DNA of 64,000 bases from Tistlia consotensis USBA 355. GTDB taxonomy: Bacteria; Pseudomonadota; Alphaproteobacteria; Kiloniellales; DSM-21159. The stretch spans positions 237,677-301,676 of the forward strand of contig NZ_FWZX01000003.1 in the NCBI RefSeq assembly GCF_900177295.1. The letters run 5' to 3'. The translations under genes were made by a program, and so were the position numbers. Positions 30,758 through 39,918 of the stretch are shown here, one piece after another; position 1 is the first letter of the stretch; each line of letters starts with the position of its first letter. The notes under the pieces were generated by a model. It saw only the letters and a list, made by a program, of their open reading frames with translations. It had not been told where the DNA came from and searched no databases.

Positions 30758-31629
30758 CACACCCGCTCCAGTTCGCGCTGGCCGAACAGGCCGTAGGGCC
30801 GGACCATCAGGATCACGATGATCACGACGAAGCCGCTGATCTCCTTCAGGCCCTGGCCGATGTAGCCTTCCGAGAGGTCGCCGATGACGCCGATCAGCAG
30901 GCCGCCGAGGCCGGAGCCGAGCGGCGCGTCGAGGCCGCCGAGGATCGTCGCCGGGAAGGCGCGCAGGCCGAGGAACCACATGTCCGGGGCGCGCGAGATC
31001 ATCATCGCGAAGGCGATGCCGGCGAGGCCCGAGACGACCGCGGCGATCGCCCAGGCGAGCATCGAGATGCGCTTGACGTCGACGCCCATCAGCAGCGCCG
31101 TCGTCTCGTCCTGGGCGGTCGCGCGCATCGCCGTGCCGATCCGCGTGAAGCGGAAGAACAGGAAGATCGCCAGCGCCACGACCAGGAACAGGACGATGGC
31201 GAAGAGCTGCTCGGTGAACAGCACGACCGGGCCGATCTCGATCAGGCCGCCCTTCAGCGGCACGTCGAAGGCCGCGGCGTCGGCGCCCCAGATCAGCACG
31301 ATGACGCTGCGCAGCGTCACCGCGAGGCCGATCGTCACCATGATGATCGCGAAGACCGGCTCGCCGAGCATCGGCCGGATGAAGATCCGCTCGAGCAGCG
31401 CGCCGATCGCCGCGGCCGCGACCACGACCAGCGGGATCAGCAGCACCAGCGGCAGGTCGAGCTCCGTCGCCAGCGACCAGCTGACGTAGGCGACCAGCAT
31501 CATGACCTCGCCCTGGGCGAAGTTCAGCACGCCGGTGGTCTTGAAGATGACGGCGAAGCCGATCGCGATCAGGCCGTAGATCGAGCCGATGACCAGGCCG
31601 GAGGCGAGGAAGTTGAGGAAGAGCTCCAT
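30757..31629 (-). CDS. livH: LivH-type ABC permease, second importer
   Basis: 290-aa permease: GSIYGLIAIGFAVIFKTTGVLNFAQGEVMM near the N-terminus and loop TRIGTAMRATAQDETTALLMGV. It is separated by only a few bases from the upstream acyl-CoA synthetase, an arrangement that interleaves catabolism and uptake in one message. Confidence 0.88.
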   Translation of the reverse strand: MELFLNFLASGLVIGSIYGLIAIGFAVIFKTTGVLNFAQGEVMMLVAYVSWSLATELDLPLVLLIPLVVVAAAAIGALLERIFIRPMLGEPVFAIIMVTIGLAVTLRSVIVLIWGADAAAFDVPLKGGLIEIGPVVLFTEQLFAIVLFLVVALAIFLFFRFTRIGTAMRATAQDETTALLMGVDVKRISMLAWAIAAVVSGLAGIAFAMMISRAPDMWFLGLRAFPATILGGLDAPLGSGLGGLLIGVIGDLSEGYIGQGLKEISGFVVIIVILMVRPYGLFGQRELERV

Positions 31630-31633
31630 CGTC

Positions 31634-33475
31634 CTAGCCCCCGTACATCGCGTCGATCAGCGGCTTGTACTTCTCCTCGATCACCCGCCGGCGGACCTTC
31701 ATGGTCGCGGTGACCTCGCCGTCGTCGTGGTCCAGCTCCTTGTCGAGCAGGGTGAACCTGCGGATGTTCTCGACGCGGGCGAACTCGCGGTTGACCGTCT
31801 CGACCTCGTGGGCGATCAGCTCGCGCACGTCGGGCAGCTGGACCAGGCTCTTGAAGGTCGTGTAGGCGAAGCCCTGCTCCTGCGCCCACTTGCCGACCGT
31901 CTCGTAGTCGATCTGGATGAGCGCGCTCAGGAAGTTGCGGCGCTCGCCGATCAGCACGGCCTCGCGGATGTAGAGCGAGTCCTTCAGCCGGTTCTCGATC
32001 AGCGAGGGCGTGATGTTCTTGCCGCCCGAGGTGATGATGATGTCCTTCTTGCGGTCGGTGATCACGATCGAGCCGTCGGGCGCGATCTCGCCGACGTCGC
32101 CGGTGTGCATCCAGCCGTCGGAGACCGCGGCGGCCGTCGCCTCGGGATTGTGCAGGTAGCCGGCGAAGACCGAGCGCGAGCGCACCAGGATCTCGCCGTC
32201 CCCGGCGATGCGCTGCTCGTAGCTCGGCAGCGGCGGGCCGGACTGGCCGAGCGCGGTATGGCCGGGGTACTGGGAATGCGAGATCCCCGACAGCTCGGTC
32301 ATGCCGTAGACTTGGTAGACCCGGAGGCCGAGGGTCCAGAAGAACTCCAGCACCTCCGGCGAGATCGAGGCGCCGCCGCACAGCAGGGTGCGCCCGCGGT
32401 CCAGGCCCATCCACTTCTGCAGCGGCCGGAAGCAGAGGATCCAGAGCAGCACGAAGAGCAGCCGGTCGCGGAGGCCCTGCAGCTCGCCGCCGGCCGCCAG
32501 CCGGCGCCGCGCGAGCGGCCTGCCGAGCGCCAGGCAGCGCGCCACGACGCGCTGCTGCAGCGGCGTCGCGTCCTTCAGCTTGACCATCACCGCGTACTGC
32601 AGCTTCTCCCAGATCCGCGGCACGCCGAGGAAGCCGCTCGGCGCGATCTCGCGCAGGTTCGGCACGACGGTGTCGATCGATTCGGCGAAGTTGACCGGCG
32701 TGCCGTTGACCAGCTGCATGACGGTCGAGCAGAGCCGCTCGGCGACGTGGCAGAGCGGCAGGTAGCAGAGCACCTCCCAGTTCGCCTCGTCGACGCCGTG
32801 CAGCTCCGAGAGGCGCAGGCCGCCCCAGATCAGGCCGCCGTGGGTCAGCATCGCGCCCTTCGGCATGCCGGTGGTGCCGGAGGTGTAGACGATGACCGCG
32901 ACGTCGTCGGGGCTCAGGCGCTCGATCGAGTCCTCGAACAGGCGGCCGAGCTCGGCGCGCTTCGAACGGCCCAGCTCCGAGACCTCCTCGAAGGACAGCA
33001 GCCGATCGCGCGGATAGCGGCTCATGCCCTTCATGTCGACGCAGACGATCTTCTCGAGCTTCGGCAGCTCGCCGCCGAGCCGGATCGCGTCGAGCACCTT
33101 GTCCGTCTGCTCCTGGTCGCCGCAGACCACCACCCTGGCGCCGGAGTGCTCCAGGATGTAGCGCAGCTCCGGCCAGGGGTTGGTCGGGTAGATGCCGATG
33201 CAGGCGCCGCCCAGGCCCTGGATCGCCAGATCGGCCAGCATCCATTCCGGCGTATCCTCGCTGGCGACGGCCAGGAAGTCGCCGGGCCCGACGCCGAGCG
33301 CCGCCAGGCCGAGGGCGAAGTCCCTGGCGCCCTCGTAGTAGTCGCGGAAGCTCCAGCGCTGCCAGACGCCCAGGTCCTTCTCGCGGAAGGCCAGGCGCTC
33401 CGGGTGCCGCTCGGCCCAGAAGCGCAGCAGGCCCGGCAGGGTCGAGCGCTCGAAGAGGGCGGTGTCGCGCAGCAT
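31634..33475 (-). CDS. Long-chain-type acyl-CoA synthetase (AMP-forming)
   Basis: 613-aa adenylate-forming ligase with VIVYTSGTTGMPKGAMLTHGG near residue 190, VYGMTELSG and TGDVGEIAPDGSIVITDRKKDIIITSGGKNI, followed by the C-terminal region typical of FadD15/FAA-type long-chain synthetases. It overlaps livG by 1 nt. Encoded inside the liv gene set, it would convert the imported acid to CoA ester at once (an AtuH-like role). Substrate unproven. Confidence 0.83.
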   Translation of the reverse strand: MLRDTALFERSTLPGLLRFWAERHPERLAFREKDLGVWQRWSFRDYYEGARDFALGLAALGVGPGDFLAVASEDTPEWMLADLAIQGLGGACIGIYPTNPWPELRYILEHSGARVVVCGDQEQTDKVLDAIRLGGELPKLEKIVCVDMKGMSRYPRDRLLSFEEVSELGRSKRAELGRLFEDSIERLSPDDVAVIVYTSGTTGMPKGAMLTHGGLIWGGLRLSELHGVDEANWEVLCYLPLCHVAERLCSTVMQLVNGTPVNFAESIDTVVPNLREIAPSGFLGVPRIWEKLQYAVMVKLKDATPLQQRVVARCLALGRPLARRRLAAGGELQGLRDRLLFVLLWILCFRPLQKWMGLDRGRTLLCGGASISPEVLEFFWTLGLRVYQVYGMTELSGISHSQYPGHTALGQSGPPLPSYEQRIAGDGEILVRSRSVFAGYLHNPEATAAAVSDGWMHTGDVGEIAPDGSIVITDRKKDIIITSGGKNITPSLIENRLKDSLYIREAVLIGERRNFLSALIQIDYETVGKWAQEQGFAYTTFKSLVQLPDVRELIAHEVETVNREFARVENIRRFTLLDKELDHDDGEVTATMKVRRRVIEEKYKPLIDAMYGG

Positions 33476-34239
33476 CAGTTGCGCCCCAGGTAGGCCTGGA
33501 TCACCGCCGGGTCGGCGGCGATCTCGGCCGGCGTGCCCTCGGCGATCAGCGAGCCGTGGTTGAGCACCGCGATGCGGTCGGAGATGTCCATGACGATGCC
33601 CATGTCGTGCTCGACCATGACGACCGTCACGCCGAGCTCGTCGCGGATGTCGAGGATGAAGCGGGCGATGTCCTCGGTCTCCTCGGCGTTCATGCCGGAG
33701 ACCATCTCGTCGAGCAGCAGCAGCTTCGGCCCGACCGCCAGGGCCCGGCCCAGCTCGACCCGCTTCTGCAGGCCGTAGGACAGCAGGCCGACCGGCAGGT
33801 CGCGCAGGTGCTCGATCTCCAGGAAGTCGATGATCTCCTCGACCCGCCGGCGCGCCGCCAGCTCCTCCCGGCGCGCCGGGCCCCAGAACAGCGCCGCGCT
33901 CAGCAGGTTGGCCTTGAGCGCGTGGTGCATGCCGACCAGCAGGTTCTGGACGACCGTCGCGTGGGAGAAGATCGCCAGGTTCTGGAAGGTCCGGCCGATG
34001 CCGAGGCGGGCCAGCTGGTGGGTCCGCGCGCGATGCACCGCCTGGCCGTCGAAGACGATCGCCCCCTCGCTCGGCGGAAACAGCGCCGAGATCATGTTGA
34101 ACAGCGTCGTCTTGCCGGCGCCGTTCGGCCCGATGACGCTGTAGATCGCGCCCTCGGGCACGGCGAAGCTGACCTCGCTGACCGCGGTCAGGCCGCCGAA
34201 GCGCTTGCTGACCCGCTCGATCGACAGGAGCGCGCTCAC
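33475..34239 (-). CDS. livG: LivG-type ABC ATPase, second importer
   Basis: 254-aa ATPase with Walker A GPNGAGKT, GIGRTFQNLAIFSHATV, divergent signature LLSYGLQKRVELGRAL and Walker B LLLLDEMVSGMN (Met-Val for the common Pro-Ala). GTG 34239 is preferred over GTG 34248: it forms a GTGA overlap with the livF stop and has AAGAGG 8 nt upstream. Confidence 0.85.
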   Translation of the reverse strand: MSALLSIERVSKRFGGLTAVSEVSFAVPEGAIYSVIGPNGAGKTTLFNMISALFPPSEGAIVFDGQAVHRARTHQLARLGIGRTFQNLAIFSHATVVQNLLVGMHHALKANLLSAALFWGPARREELAARRRVEEIIDFLEIEHLRDLPVGLLSYGLQKRVELGRALAVGPKLLLLDEMVSGMNAEETEDIARFILDIRDELGVTVVMVEHDMGIVMDISDRIAVLNHGSLIAEGTPAEIAADPAVIQAYLGRN

Positions 34240-35027
34240 GACAGCCACCTCTTGCGCCGCTTGTAGTGCTTGACCTCGCGATAGTTCTTGCGCTCGCCGC
34301 CCTCGGAGCAGCCGAGGTAGAACTCCTTGACGTCCTCGTTGCGGGCGATGCGCTCGGCCGGGCCGTCGAGCACGACCCGGCCGTTCTCGACGATGTAGCC
34401 GTAGTGCGCGACCTCGAGGGCCAGGGCGGCGTTCTGCTCGACCAGCAGGATCGCCATGCCCTGCTCGCGGTTGAGCGCGACCACCGTCTCCATGATCAGG
34501 TCGATGATCTGCGGCGCGAGGCCGAGCGAGGGCTCGTCGAGCATCAGCAGCTTCGGCCCGGCGACCAGGGCTCGGCCGATCGCGACCATCTGCTGCTCGC
34601 CGCCCGACAGATAGCCGGCGACGTAGCGGCGCCGCTCCTTCAGGCGCGGGAACAGGCCGTAGACCCGGTCGAGGCCGGCCGAGAGCTCGCCGCGGTCGCG
34701 CAGGAAGCCGCCCATGGCAAGGTTCTCCTCGACCGTCATGAGCGGGAAGAGCCGCCGGCCCTCGGGCACGTGGACGATGCCGCGGCGCACGATCTCGTCG
34801 GCCGGCAGGCGCTTCAGGTCGGCGCCCTCGAGGCTGATCTCGCCGTGCAGCACCTCGCCGTCCTCGGGGTAGAGCACGTTGGAGATCGCCTTGAGGATCG
34901 TCGTCTTGCCGGCGCCGTTGGAGCCGAGCAGCGCGACGATCTGGCCGGCGCCGACCTGCAGCGAGACGTCCCTGACCGCCTCGATCGCCCGGTCGTAGAG
35001 GATCTGCACGTTGGTCAGGGTCAGCAC
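34236..35027 (-). CDS. livF: LivF-type ABC ATPase, second importer
   Basis: 263-aa ATPase with Walker A GSNGAGKT, HVPEGRRLF, signature LSGGEQQMVAIGRAL and Walker B LLMLDEPSLGLAP. GTG 35027 overlaps the tetR stop by 7 nt. The C-terminus is a basic tail (REVKHYKRRKRW) of about 25 residues beyond the usual LivF end, a tail seen in LivF proteins next to acyl-CoA synthetases. Confidence 0.83.
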   Translation of the reverse strand: MLTLTNVQILYDRAIEAVRDVSLQVGAGQIVALLGSNGAGKTTILKAISNVLYPEDGEVLHGEISLEGADLKRLPADEIVRRGIVHVPEGRRLFPLMTVEENLAMGGFLRDRGELSAGLDRVYGLFPRLKERRRYVAGYLSGGEQQMVAIGRALVAGPKLLMLDEPSLGLAPQIIDLIMETVVALNREQGMAILLVEQNAALALEVAHYGYIVENGRVVLDGPAERIARNEDVKEFYLGCSEGGERKNYREVKHYKRRKRWLS

Positions 35028-35749
35028 GGGCCGGTGTCCTGCTGCTCGCCGCGCGCCGGCGGGTCGAGCCGCTCGGCGACCCGCTCGAGGCGCCGCACCG
35101 CCGCCTCCAGCCCCAGCGAGGCCGGCGCCGGCGGCGGCTGAACGATGCCGGCCATCACCATGTCGGTCAGCTGCTCGGCGGCGCGCTCGACGTCGAGCTC
35201 GCCGCGCCGCGCCAGGAAGGTGGCGACGTGGTGCTCGATGCCGCCGAAGATCATGTCGCGCACCAGGGCGATCGAGAGATCGGGCCGCAGCTCGCCGGCC
35301 GCCATGCCGTCGCGCAGGATGCGCATCAGCACGTTGGTGTACTCGCGGTTCAGCCGGTAGAGCGTCGACTCGTAGTAGTCGTCGGAGCCGCGCACCTCGG
35401 CATAGAACAGCCGGCAGAGGTCGGGGTTGTCCTTGATCGACTTGAGGTGCCGCCAGATCACGAAGCGCAGGCGGTTGCGCAGGCCGGCGACCCCGGCGAG
35501 CTGGTCGACGTAGTCGGCGATCATCGACTCGTACCAGCGCTGCAGGACGGTCAGCAGCAGGTCGCGCTTGTTCTCGTAGTACTTGTAGATCGTGCCCTCG
35601 ACGACGCCGGCGCCGGCGGCGATCTCGGAGATCGAGGCCGCCGCGAAGCCGTTGCGCGAAAAGACGTCGCGCGCCGCCGCCTCGATCTGCTCCATGCGCT
35701 CGGCCCGCGGCCGGCGGCTGAAGGAGCGCTTGCCCGCCGCCTCGCTCAT
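35021..35749 (-). CDS. TetR/AcrR-family regulator
   Basis: 242-aa regulator with HTH at about 38-59 (SISEIAAGAGVVEGTIYKYYENKRDLL) and a variable ligand domain. It sits inside the minus-strand cluster, overlapping the AtuA-like stop by 4 nt. TetR proteins in Atu and Liu clusters respond to acyl-CoA; autoregulation through the 38367-38673 divergent region is the natural guess. Confidence 0.82.
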   Translation of the reverse strand: MSEAAGKRSFSRRPRAERMEQIEAAARDVFSRNGFAAASISEIAAGAGVVEGTIYKYYENKRDLLLTVLQRWYESMIADYVDQLAGVAGLRNRLRFVIWRHLKSIKDNPDLCRLFYAEVRGSDDYYESTLYRLNREYTNVLMRILRDGMAAGELRPDLSIALVRDMIFGGIEHHVATFLARRGELDVERAAEQLTDMVMAGIVQPPPAPASLGLEAAVRRLERVAERLDPPARGEQQDTGPC

Positions 35750-37578
35750 GCCGGCCCCTCCCCTGCTTCCTCGTCGCGCCAGCCGGCCAGCGGCCCGCCG
35801 GCCTCCAGCCAGGCGGCCGGGACCTCGACCGGCAGGTCGAGCAGCATCTGCGCCAGCGCCTTGCCCTGGGGGTCGTGGCGCAGCGAGGCGACGCCGCCGC
35901 CGCCGAGCGCCCGGTGCAGCACCAGGTTGACGCCATCGATGCCGGGCCAGTCGAAGCGCTCGACCGGGCCCTGCAGCAGGTGCCCGAGCCAGGCCGCGAC
36001 CACCTCCGGCGTCACCGAGCGCCGGACCGCCGGCAGGAACTCGGGCCGCCGCGCGATCACGCCGATGTTCGCGAGATCGCCCTTGTCGCCACTGCGGCCG
36101 TGGGCGATCGCGATCAGCGGCAGGCTGCGCCACGGTCCCTGCAGGGACGGCGCCGGCGCCGGCGAGGCGGCTGGCTCCGCGGGCGGCGCCCCGGCCGCGT
36201 CGAGGCCGGCCTCGACGGCGATCGTCCGCCCCTCGAGCAGCACTTCGGCCGGCACCTCGGCCCGATCGATCAGGAAGGAAAACAGCCGGATCACCGGCTG
36301 CGGCTCGGGCCGGCCGCCGGCGAAGCCGGTCAGGCCCTGGGCCATGGCGCTGGCCGCCGGATAGATCTCGCGGGCGAAGAGCTGCAGCGCCTCCTTGCGC
36401 GGATGGCGCACGGCGAGCTTCAGCACGACCTCGCGCGGCGCCCGCACCCGGGCGTTGGGGCCGTAGGTCGACTCGGCGCCCAGCACCTCGACCAGGGTCT
36501 CGGCGAAGTCCCCGAAGCCGGCCTCGGCGAACTGCCGGCGCACCCGCGCCAGGATCGCCTCGGCGACGCGGCGCGCCTTGGCCGCCGCCTCGCGGCCGCC
36601 GATCATCATGGTGACGGCCGCGCGGTAGCCGTCGGGCCAGGTCGCGCTGACCTTGTAGCGGCCGGTCGGCGGCCGGCCGCGCGCGCCGCTCACCCGCACC
36701 CGGTCGGGCCCGGCCTGCTCGAGGCGCACGGCCGAGAAGTCGCAGGCGACGTCGGGCAGCAGGTAGGCGGCCGGATCGCCGATCTCGTAGACCAGCTGCT
36801 CGGCGACCGTCGCCGGCGCGACCAGGCCGCCGGTGCCCGCCGGCTTGGTCAGCTCGAAGCCGCCGTCGGCGCGGCACTCGGCGATCGGGTAGCCCATGCG
36901 GTCCCAGCCCTCGACCGTCCGCCAGTCGGTGAAGATGCCGCCGGTCGCCTGGGTGCTGCACTCGATCAGGTGGCCGGCCAAGCTGCCGGCGGCCAGGCGG
37001 TCGTAGTCCCGCTCGCCCCAGCCGAAGGCCTCGATCAGCGGACCGAGGGCGAGCGCCGAGTCGACGCAGCGCCCGGTGATCACCACGTCGGCGCCGGCGG
37101 CCAGCGCCCGGGCGATCGGAAAGGCGCCGAGATAGGCGTTGACGCTGGCGAGGCGCTCCGGCAGCGCGGCGCCGGTGAACATCTCCCGCACGCCGAGCGC
37201 GCGCAGCCGCTCGGTCTCGCCCGAGAGGTCGTCGCCGCGCACCAGGGCGATCTTCAGCGAGACGCCGGCTTCGTCCAGCACGCGCTGCAGGGCGTCGCGG
37301 CAGGCCTCCGGATTGACCCCGCCGGCGTTGGTCACGACCTTGATGCCGCGCGCCGCGATCTCCCGCGCCAGCGGCGCCATGACCAGATCGACGAAGTCGG
37401 TCGCGTAGCCGGCCTCGGGACGGCGCGCCTTCATCCGCGCCATGATCGAGAGCGTGATCTCGGCGAGATAGTCGAGCAGCAGCACGTCGATGCCGCCGCT
37501 GCGCACGAGCTGGGCCGGCCCCTCAGGCGAGTCGCCCCAGAAGCCGGCGCCGCCGCCGATGCGCAGGAGCTCGCGCAT
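35746..37578 (-). CDS. Acyclic terpene utilisation AtuA-like protein
   Basis: 610-aa protein with the DUF1446/AtuA N-terminal domain (IGGGAGFWGDSPEGPAQLV, then VVTNAGGVNPEACRDAL, VVITGRCVDSALALGPLI) and a C-terminal AtuA-like domain (IAHGRSGDKGDLANIGVIAR). The biochemical role of AtuA is unknown. It is a marker of acyclic terpene (citronellol/geraniol) and related branched acid degradation clusters. Start ATG 37578; the frame runs on upstream into the shadow of the hydratase gene. Confidence 0.82.
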   Translation of the reverse strand: MRELLRIGGGAGFWGDSPEGPAQLVRSGGIDVLLLDYLAEITLSIMARMKARRPEAGYATDFVDLVMAPLAREIAARGIKVVTNAGGVNPEACRDALQRVLDEAGVSLKIALVRGDDLSGETERLRALGVREMFTGAALPERLASVNAYLGAFPIARALAAGADVVITGRCVDSALALGPLIEAFGWGERDYDRLAAGSLAGHLIECSTQATGGIFTDWRTVEGWDRMGYPIAECRADGGFELTKPAGTGGLVAPATVAEQLVYEIGDPAAYLLPDVACDFSAVRLEQAGPDRVRVSGARGRPPTGRYKVSATWPDGYRAAVTMMIGGREAAAKARRVAEAILARVRRQFAEAGFGDFAETLVEVLGAESTYGPNARVRAPREVVLKLAVRHPRKEALQLFAREIYPAASAMAQGLTGFAGGRPEPQPVIRLFSFLIDRAEVPAEVLLEGRTIAVEAGLDAAGAPPAEPAASPAPAPSLQGPWRSLPLIAIAHGRSGDKGDLANIGVIARRPEFLPAVRRSVTPEVVAAWLGHLLQGPVERFDWPGIDGVNLVLHRALGGGGVASLRHDPQGKALAQMLLDLPVEVPAAWLEAGGPLAGWRDEEAGEGPA

Positions 37579-37583
37579 CGCCG

Positions 37584-38366
37584 CTACTCGCCGGTCCAGA
37601 GCGGCGCGCGCCGCTCCTTGAAGGCCGCGAAGCCCTCCCGGGCATCGGCCGTCCGCGCCATGTTGGCGAGCATGAACTGGGCGTACTCCAGGGCGCCGTC
37701 GAGGCTCATCTCGCGGACCTTGGCGAGCGCCTGCTTGCCGAGGCGGATGCCGCTCGGCGACTTGTCGACGATGCGGCCGAGCAGCCAGTCCAGCTTGGCG
37801 TCCAGCTCGGCCGCCGGCACGGCGTAGTTGACGATCTTCGCCTCGGCGGCCTCGCGCGCCGTGATCGGCTCGCCGGTCAGGCAGAGCTCCATGACCTGGC
37901 GGTAGGGCAGCGCGCGCAGCAGGAACGGCAGGATCATCATCGGGAACAGCCCGACCTTGACCTCCGAGACGCCGAGCAGCGCGTCCTCGCGGGCGACCAC
38001 CAGGTCGCAGGCGCAGACCAGGCCGAAGCCGCCGGCCAGAGCGTGGCCGTTGACCCGCGCGACCAGCGGCAGGCGGTAGCCGTCCATGCGGCGCAGCAGG
38101 GCGGCGACGTAGTGGCGCGGGTCGGCCGGGTCGAGCGAGAAGGGTGCGCCGGTCGCGTCGGGCTGCAGGTCGCCGCCGGCACAGAAGGCCTTGTCGCCGC
38201 TGCCGGTCAGCACGACGGCGCGGACCCCCGGATCGGCCTCGGCGGCATCGAGCCCGGCCAGGATGCCGGCGACCACCGCCTCGTTGATCGCGTTGCGCCG
38301 CTCCGGCCGATCGATCGCGATCGTCAGGACCTGCCCGTTCAGCTCGGTGCGAACCGGATCGCCCAC
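37584..38366 (-). CDS. Enoyl-CoA hydratase/isomerase (AtuE/Liu-like position)
   Basis: 260-aa crotonase: IAIDRPERRNAINEAVV, GSGDKAFCAGGDLQPD, NGHALAGGFGLVCACDLVVA, and VSEVKVGLFPMMILPFLLRALPYRQVMEL. GTG 38366 with AGGGGGAGGG upstream. First gene of the 17 kb minus-strand string. In an Atu/Liu scheme it would hydrate the glutaconyl-type CoA made by the carboxylase. Confidence 0.83.
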   Translation of the reverse strand: MGDPVRTELNGQVLTIAIDRPERRNAINEAVVAGILAGLDAAEADPGVRAVVLTGSGDKAFCAGGDLQPDATGAPFSLDPADPRHYVAALLRRMDGYRLPLVARVNGHALAGGFGLVCACDLVVAREDALLGVSEVKVGLFPMMILPFLLRALPYRQVMELCLTGEPITAREAAEAKIVNYAVPAAELDAKLDWLLGRIVDKSPSGIRLGKQALAKVREMSLDGALEYAQFMLANMARTADAREGFAAFKERRAPLWTGE

Positions 38367-38673
38367 CTTGCCCTCCCCCTGCCCGGCACCTGCGGGCGCG
38401 GCGGTTTCGACCGCCTTGTTGAATTAGCTTCACCAAAAGAGTGAGCCGCCCTCACCAGCCTGTCAACGGGGCTGTCTCGCAACGCAACATAGGCATTGTG
38501 CGATGCAATAGGTGCCCGGCACGGAACGGTCCGAGACCGGGAAACACGGGCTTCGATCGAAAGGAGAGATCTTTCTCTGGATTTGATGAACTTCATTCAT
38601 TACGCTCTGCGCGAGGCTCCGGCAGAGAGCCGCCTGAAGAGACCGGGCCCTGCCCGGAGGGAGGAACGGGGAC
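38367..38673. promoter_or_regulatory. Divergent control region of the carboxylation cluster
   Basis: 307 bp without a gene, AT-richer than its flanks. On the minus strand a TTGACA (38461-38466) is followed by an inverted repeat GTGAG-N5-CTCAC (38441-38455), a possible TetR operator overlapping the promoter spacer; no good -10 was found. An 11 bp palindrome ATGAACTTCAT lies at about 38586-38596 on the plus side. Confidence 0.3.
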
Positions 38674-39918
38674 GTGAACGTTCAGGAGAGCGGGCAGGAG
38701 AGCGGATCTGGCGGCGTTCTGGGCAACGCCAGGGCCAATCCCTTCGAGCTGTCGGACGAACAGCAGGAGATCCTCGACCAGGCCGACCGCTTCGCGCGCA
38801 ACGAGCTCCATCCGCTCGCCGAGCGCATGGACGCCGAGGAGTGGTGGCCCGACGAGGCCTTCCCGAAGATCGGCGAGGCCGGGCTGTTCGGCATCACGGT
38901 GCCGGAGGCCTACGGCGGCGCCGGCGCCGACCTGGTGACCAGTGGCATCGTGCTGCAGGCCTTCGGGCGCTGGAACCACGCCCTGGCGCTCAGCTGGGTC
39001 GCCCACGAGAACCTCTGCCTCAACAACCTCTACCGCAACGGCAGCGAGGCGCAGCGCCGCAAGTACCTGCCGGACCTCTGCAGCGGCCGGAAGGTCGGCG
39101 CCCTGGGCCTGACCGAGCCGGGCGCCGGCTCCGACGCGCTCGGCTCGATGCGCACCACGGCGCGGCGCGACGGCGGCCACTACGTCCTCAACGGCTCGAA
39201 GCTCTACATCACCAACGGGCCGGTCGCGGACGTCCTGCTGGTCTACGCCAAGACCGACCCCGAGAAGGGCGCCAAGGGCATCTCGGCCTTCATCGTCGAG
39301 AAGGGCATGCCCGGCTTCACGGTCGCCCAGAAGCTCGAGAAGATGGGCTACCGCGGCAGCCAAACCGGCGAGCTTGTCTTCGACGACTGCCGGGTGCCGG
39401 TCGAGAACCTGGTCGGCGTCGAGAACCAGGGCGTCGCGATCGTCATGAGCGGCCTCGACCTGGAGCGCGCGATGATCTCGCCGCTCTGCCTCGGCGTCGC
39501 CGAGCGGGCGCTCGAGCTGTCGATCGACTACGCCATGACCCGCAAGCAGTTCGGCAAGCCGATCGGCAGCTTCCAGATGGTCCAGTCGATGCTCGCCGAG
39601 ATGTACGTCTCGGTCGAGACGATGCGCAGCTTCACCTACCGCACCCTGGCCGCGGCGGCGCCGCTCGAGATCGGCGGCGGCGGCCGCGGCGAGATCCACA
39701 AGCTGACCGCCGCCTCGGTCATGTACGCTGCCCAGGCCGTCAACGCGGTGCTCGACCGCGCCGTGCAGATCCACGGCGGCGCCGGCTACATCTGGGAGGC
39801 CGAGATCAACCGCCTCTACCGCTCGATCAAGCTGCTGGAGATCGGCGCCGGCACCACCGAGGTGCGCAAGCTGATCATCGCCGGCGAGCTGCTGCGGGAC
39901 CTGCGCGGCCGTGCCTGA
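38674..39918 (+). CDS. Acyl-CoA dehydrogenase, isovaleryl/citronellyl-CoA type
   Basis: 414-aa acyl-CoA dehydrogenase. FAD motif LGLTEPGAGSDALGS; the catalytic Glu is placed as in isovaleryl-CoA dehydrogenase (Glu264 in LDLERAM), and the C-terminus EIGAGTTEVRKLIIAGEL has Ala where straight-chain enzymes have Glu. This architecture is used on branched substrates such as isovaleryl-CoA or citronellyl-CoA. GTG 38674 has GGAGGGAGGAACGG upstream. Divergent from the carboxylase string; it overlaps the SDR gene by 8 nt. Confidence 0.85.
   Translation: MNVQESGQESGSGGVLGNARANPFELSDEQQEILDQADRFARNELHPLAERMDAEEWWPDEAFPKIGEAGLFGITVPEAYGGAGADLVTSGIVLQAFGRWNHALALSWVAHENLCLNNLYRNGSEAQRRKYLPDLCSGRKVGALGLTEPGAGSDALGSMRTTARRDGGHYVLNGSKLYITNGPVADVLLVYAKTDPEKGAKGISAFIVEKGMPGFTVAQKLEKMGYRGSQTGELVFDDCRVPVENLVGVENQGVAIVMSGLDLERAMISPLCLGVAERALELSIDYAMTRKQFGKPIGSFQMVQSMLAEMYVSVETMRSFTYRTLAAAAPLEIGGGGRGEIHKLTAASVMYAAQAVNAVLDRAVQIHGGAGYIWEAEINRLYRSIKLLEIGAGTTEVRKLIIAGELLRDLRGRA

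Noticed and set aside
34239-34248. Earlier GTG start for the second livG
   Set aside because: The later GTG forms the GTGA overlap and has properly spaced AAGAGG.
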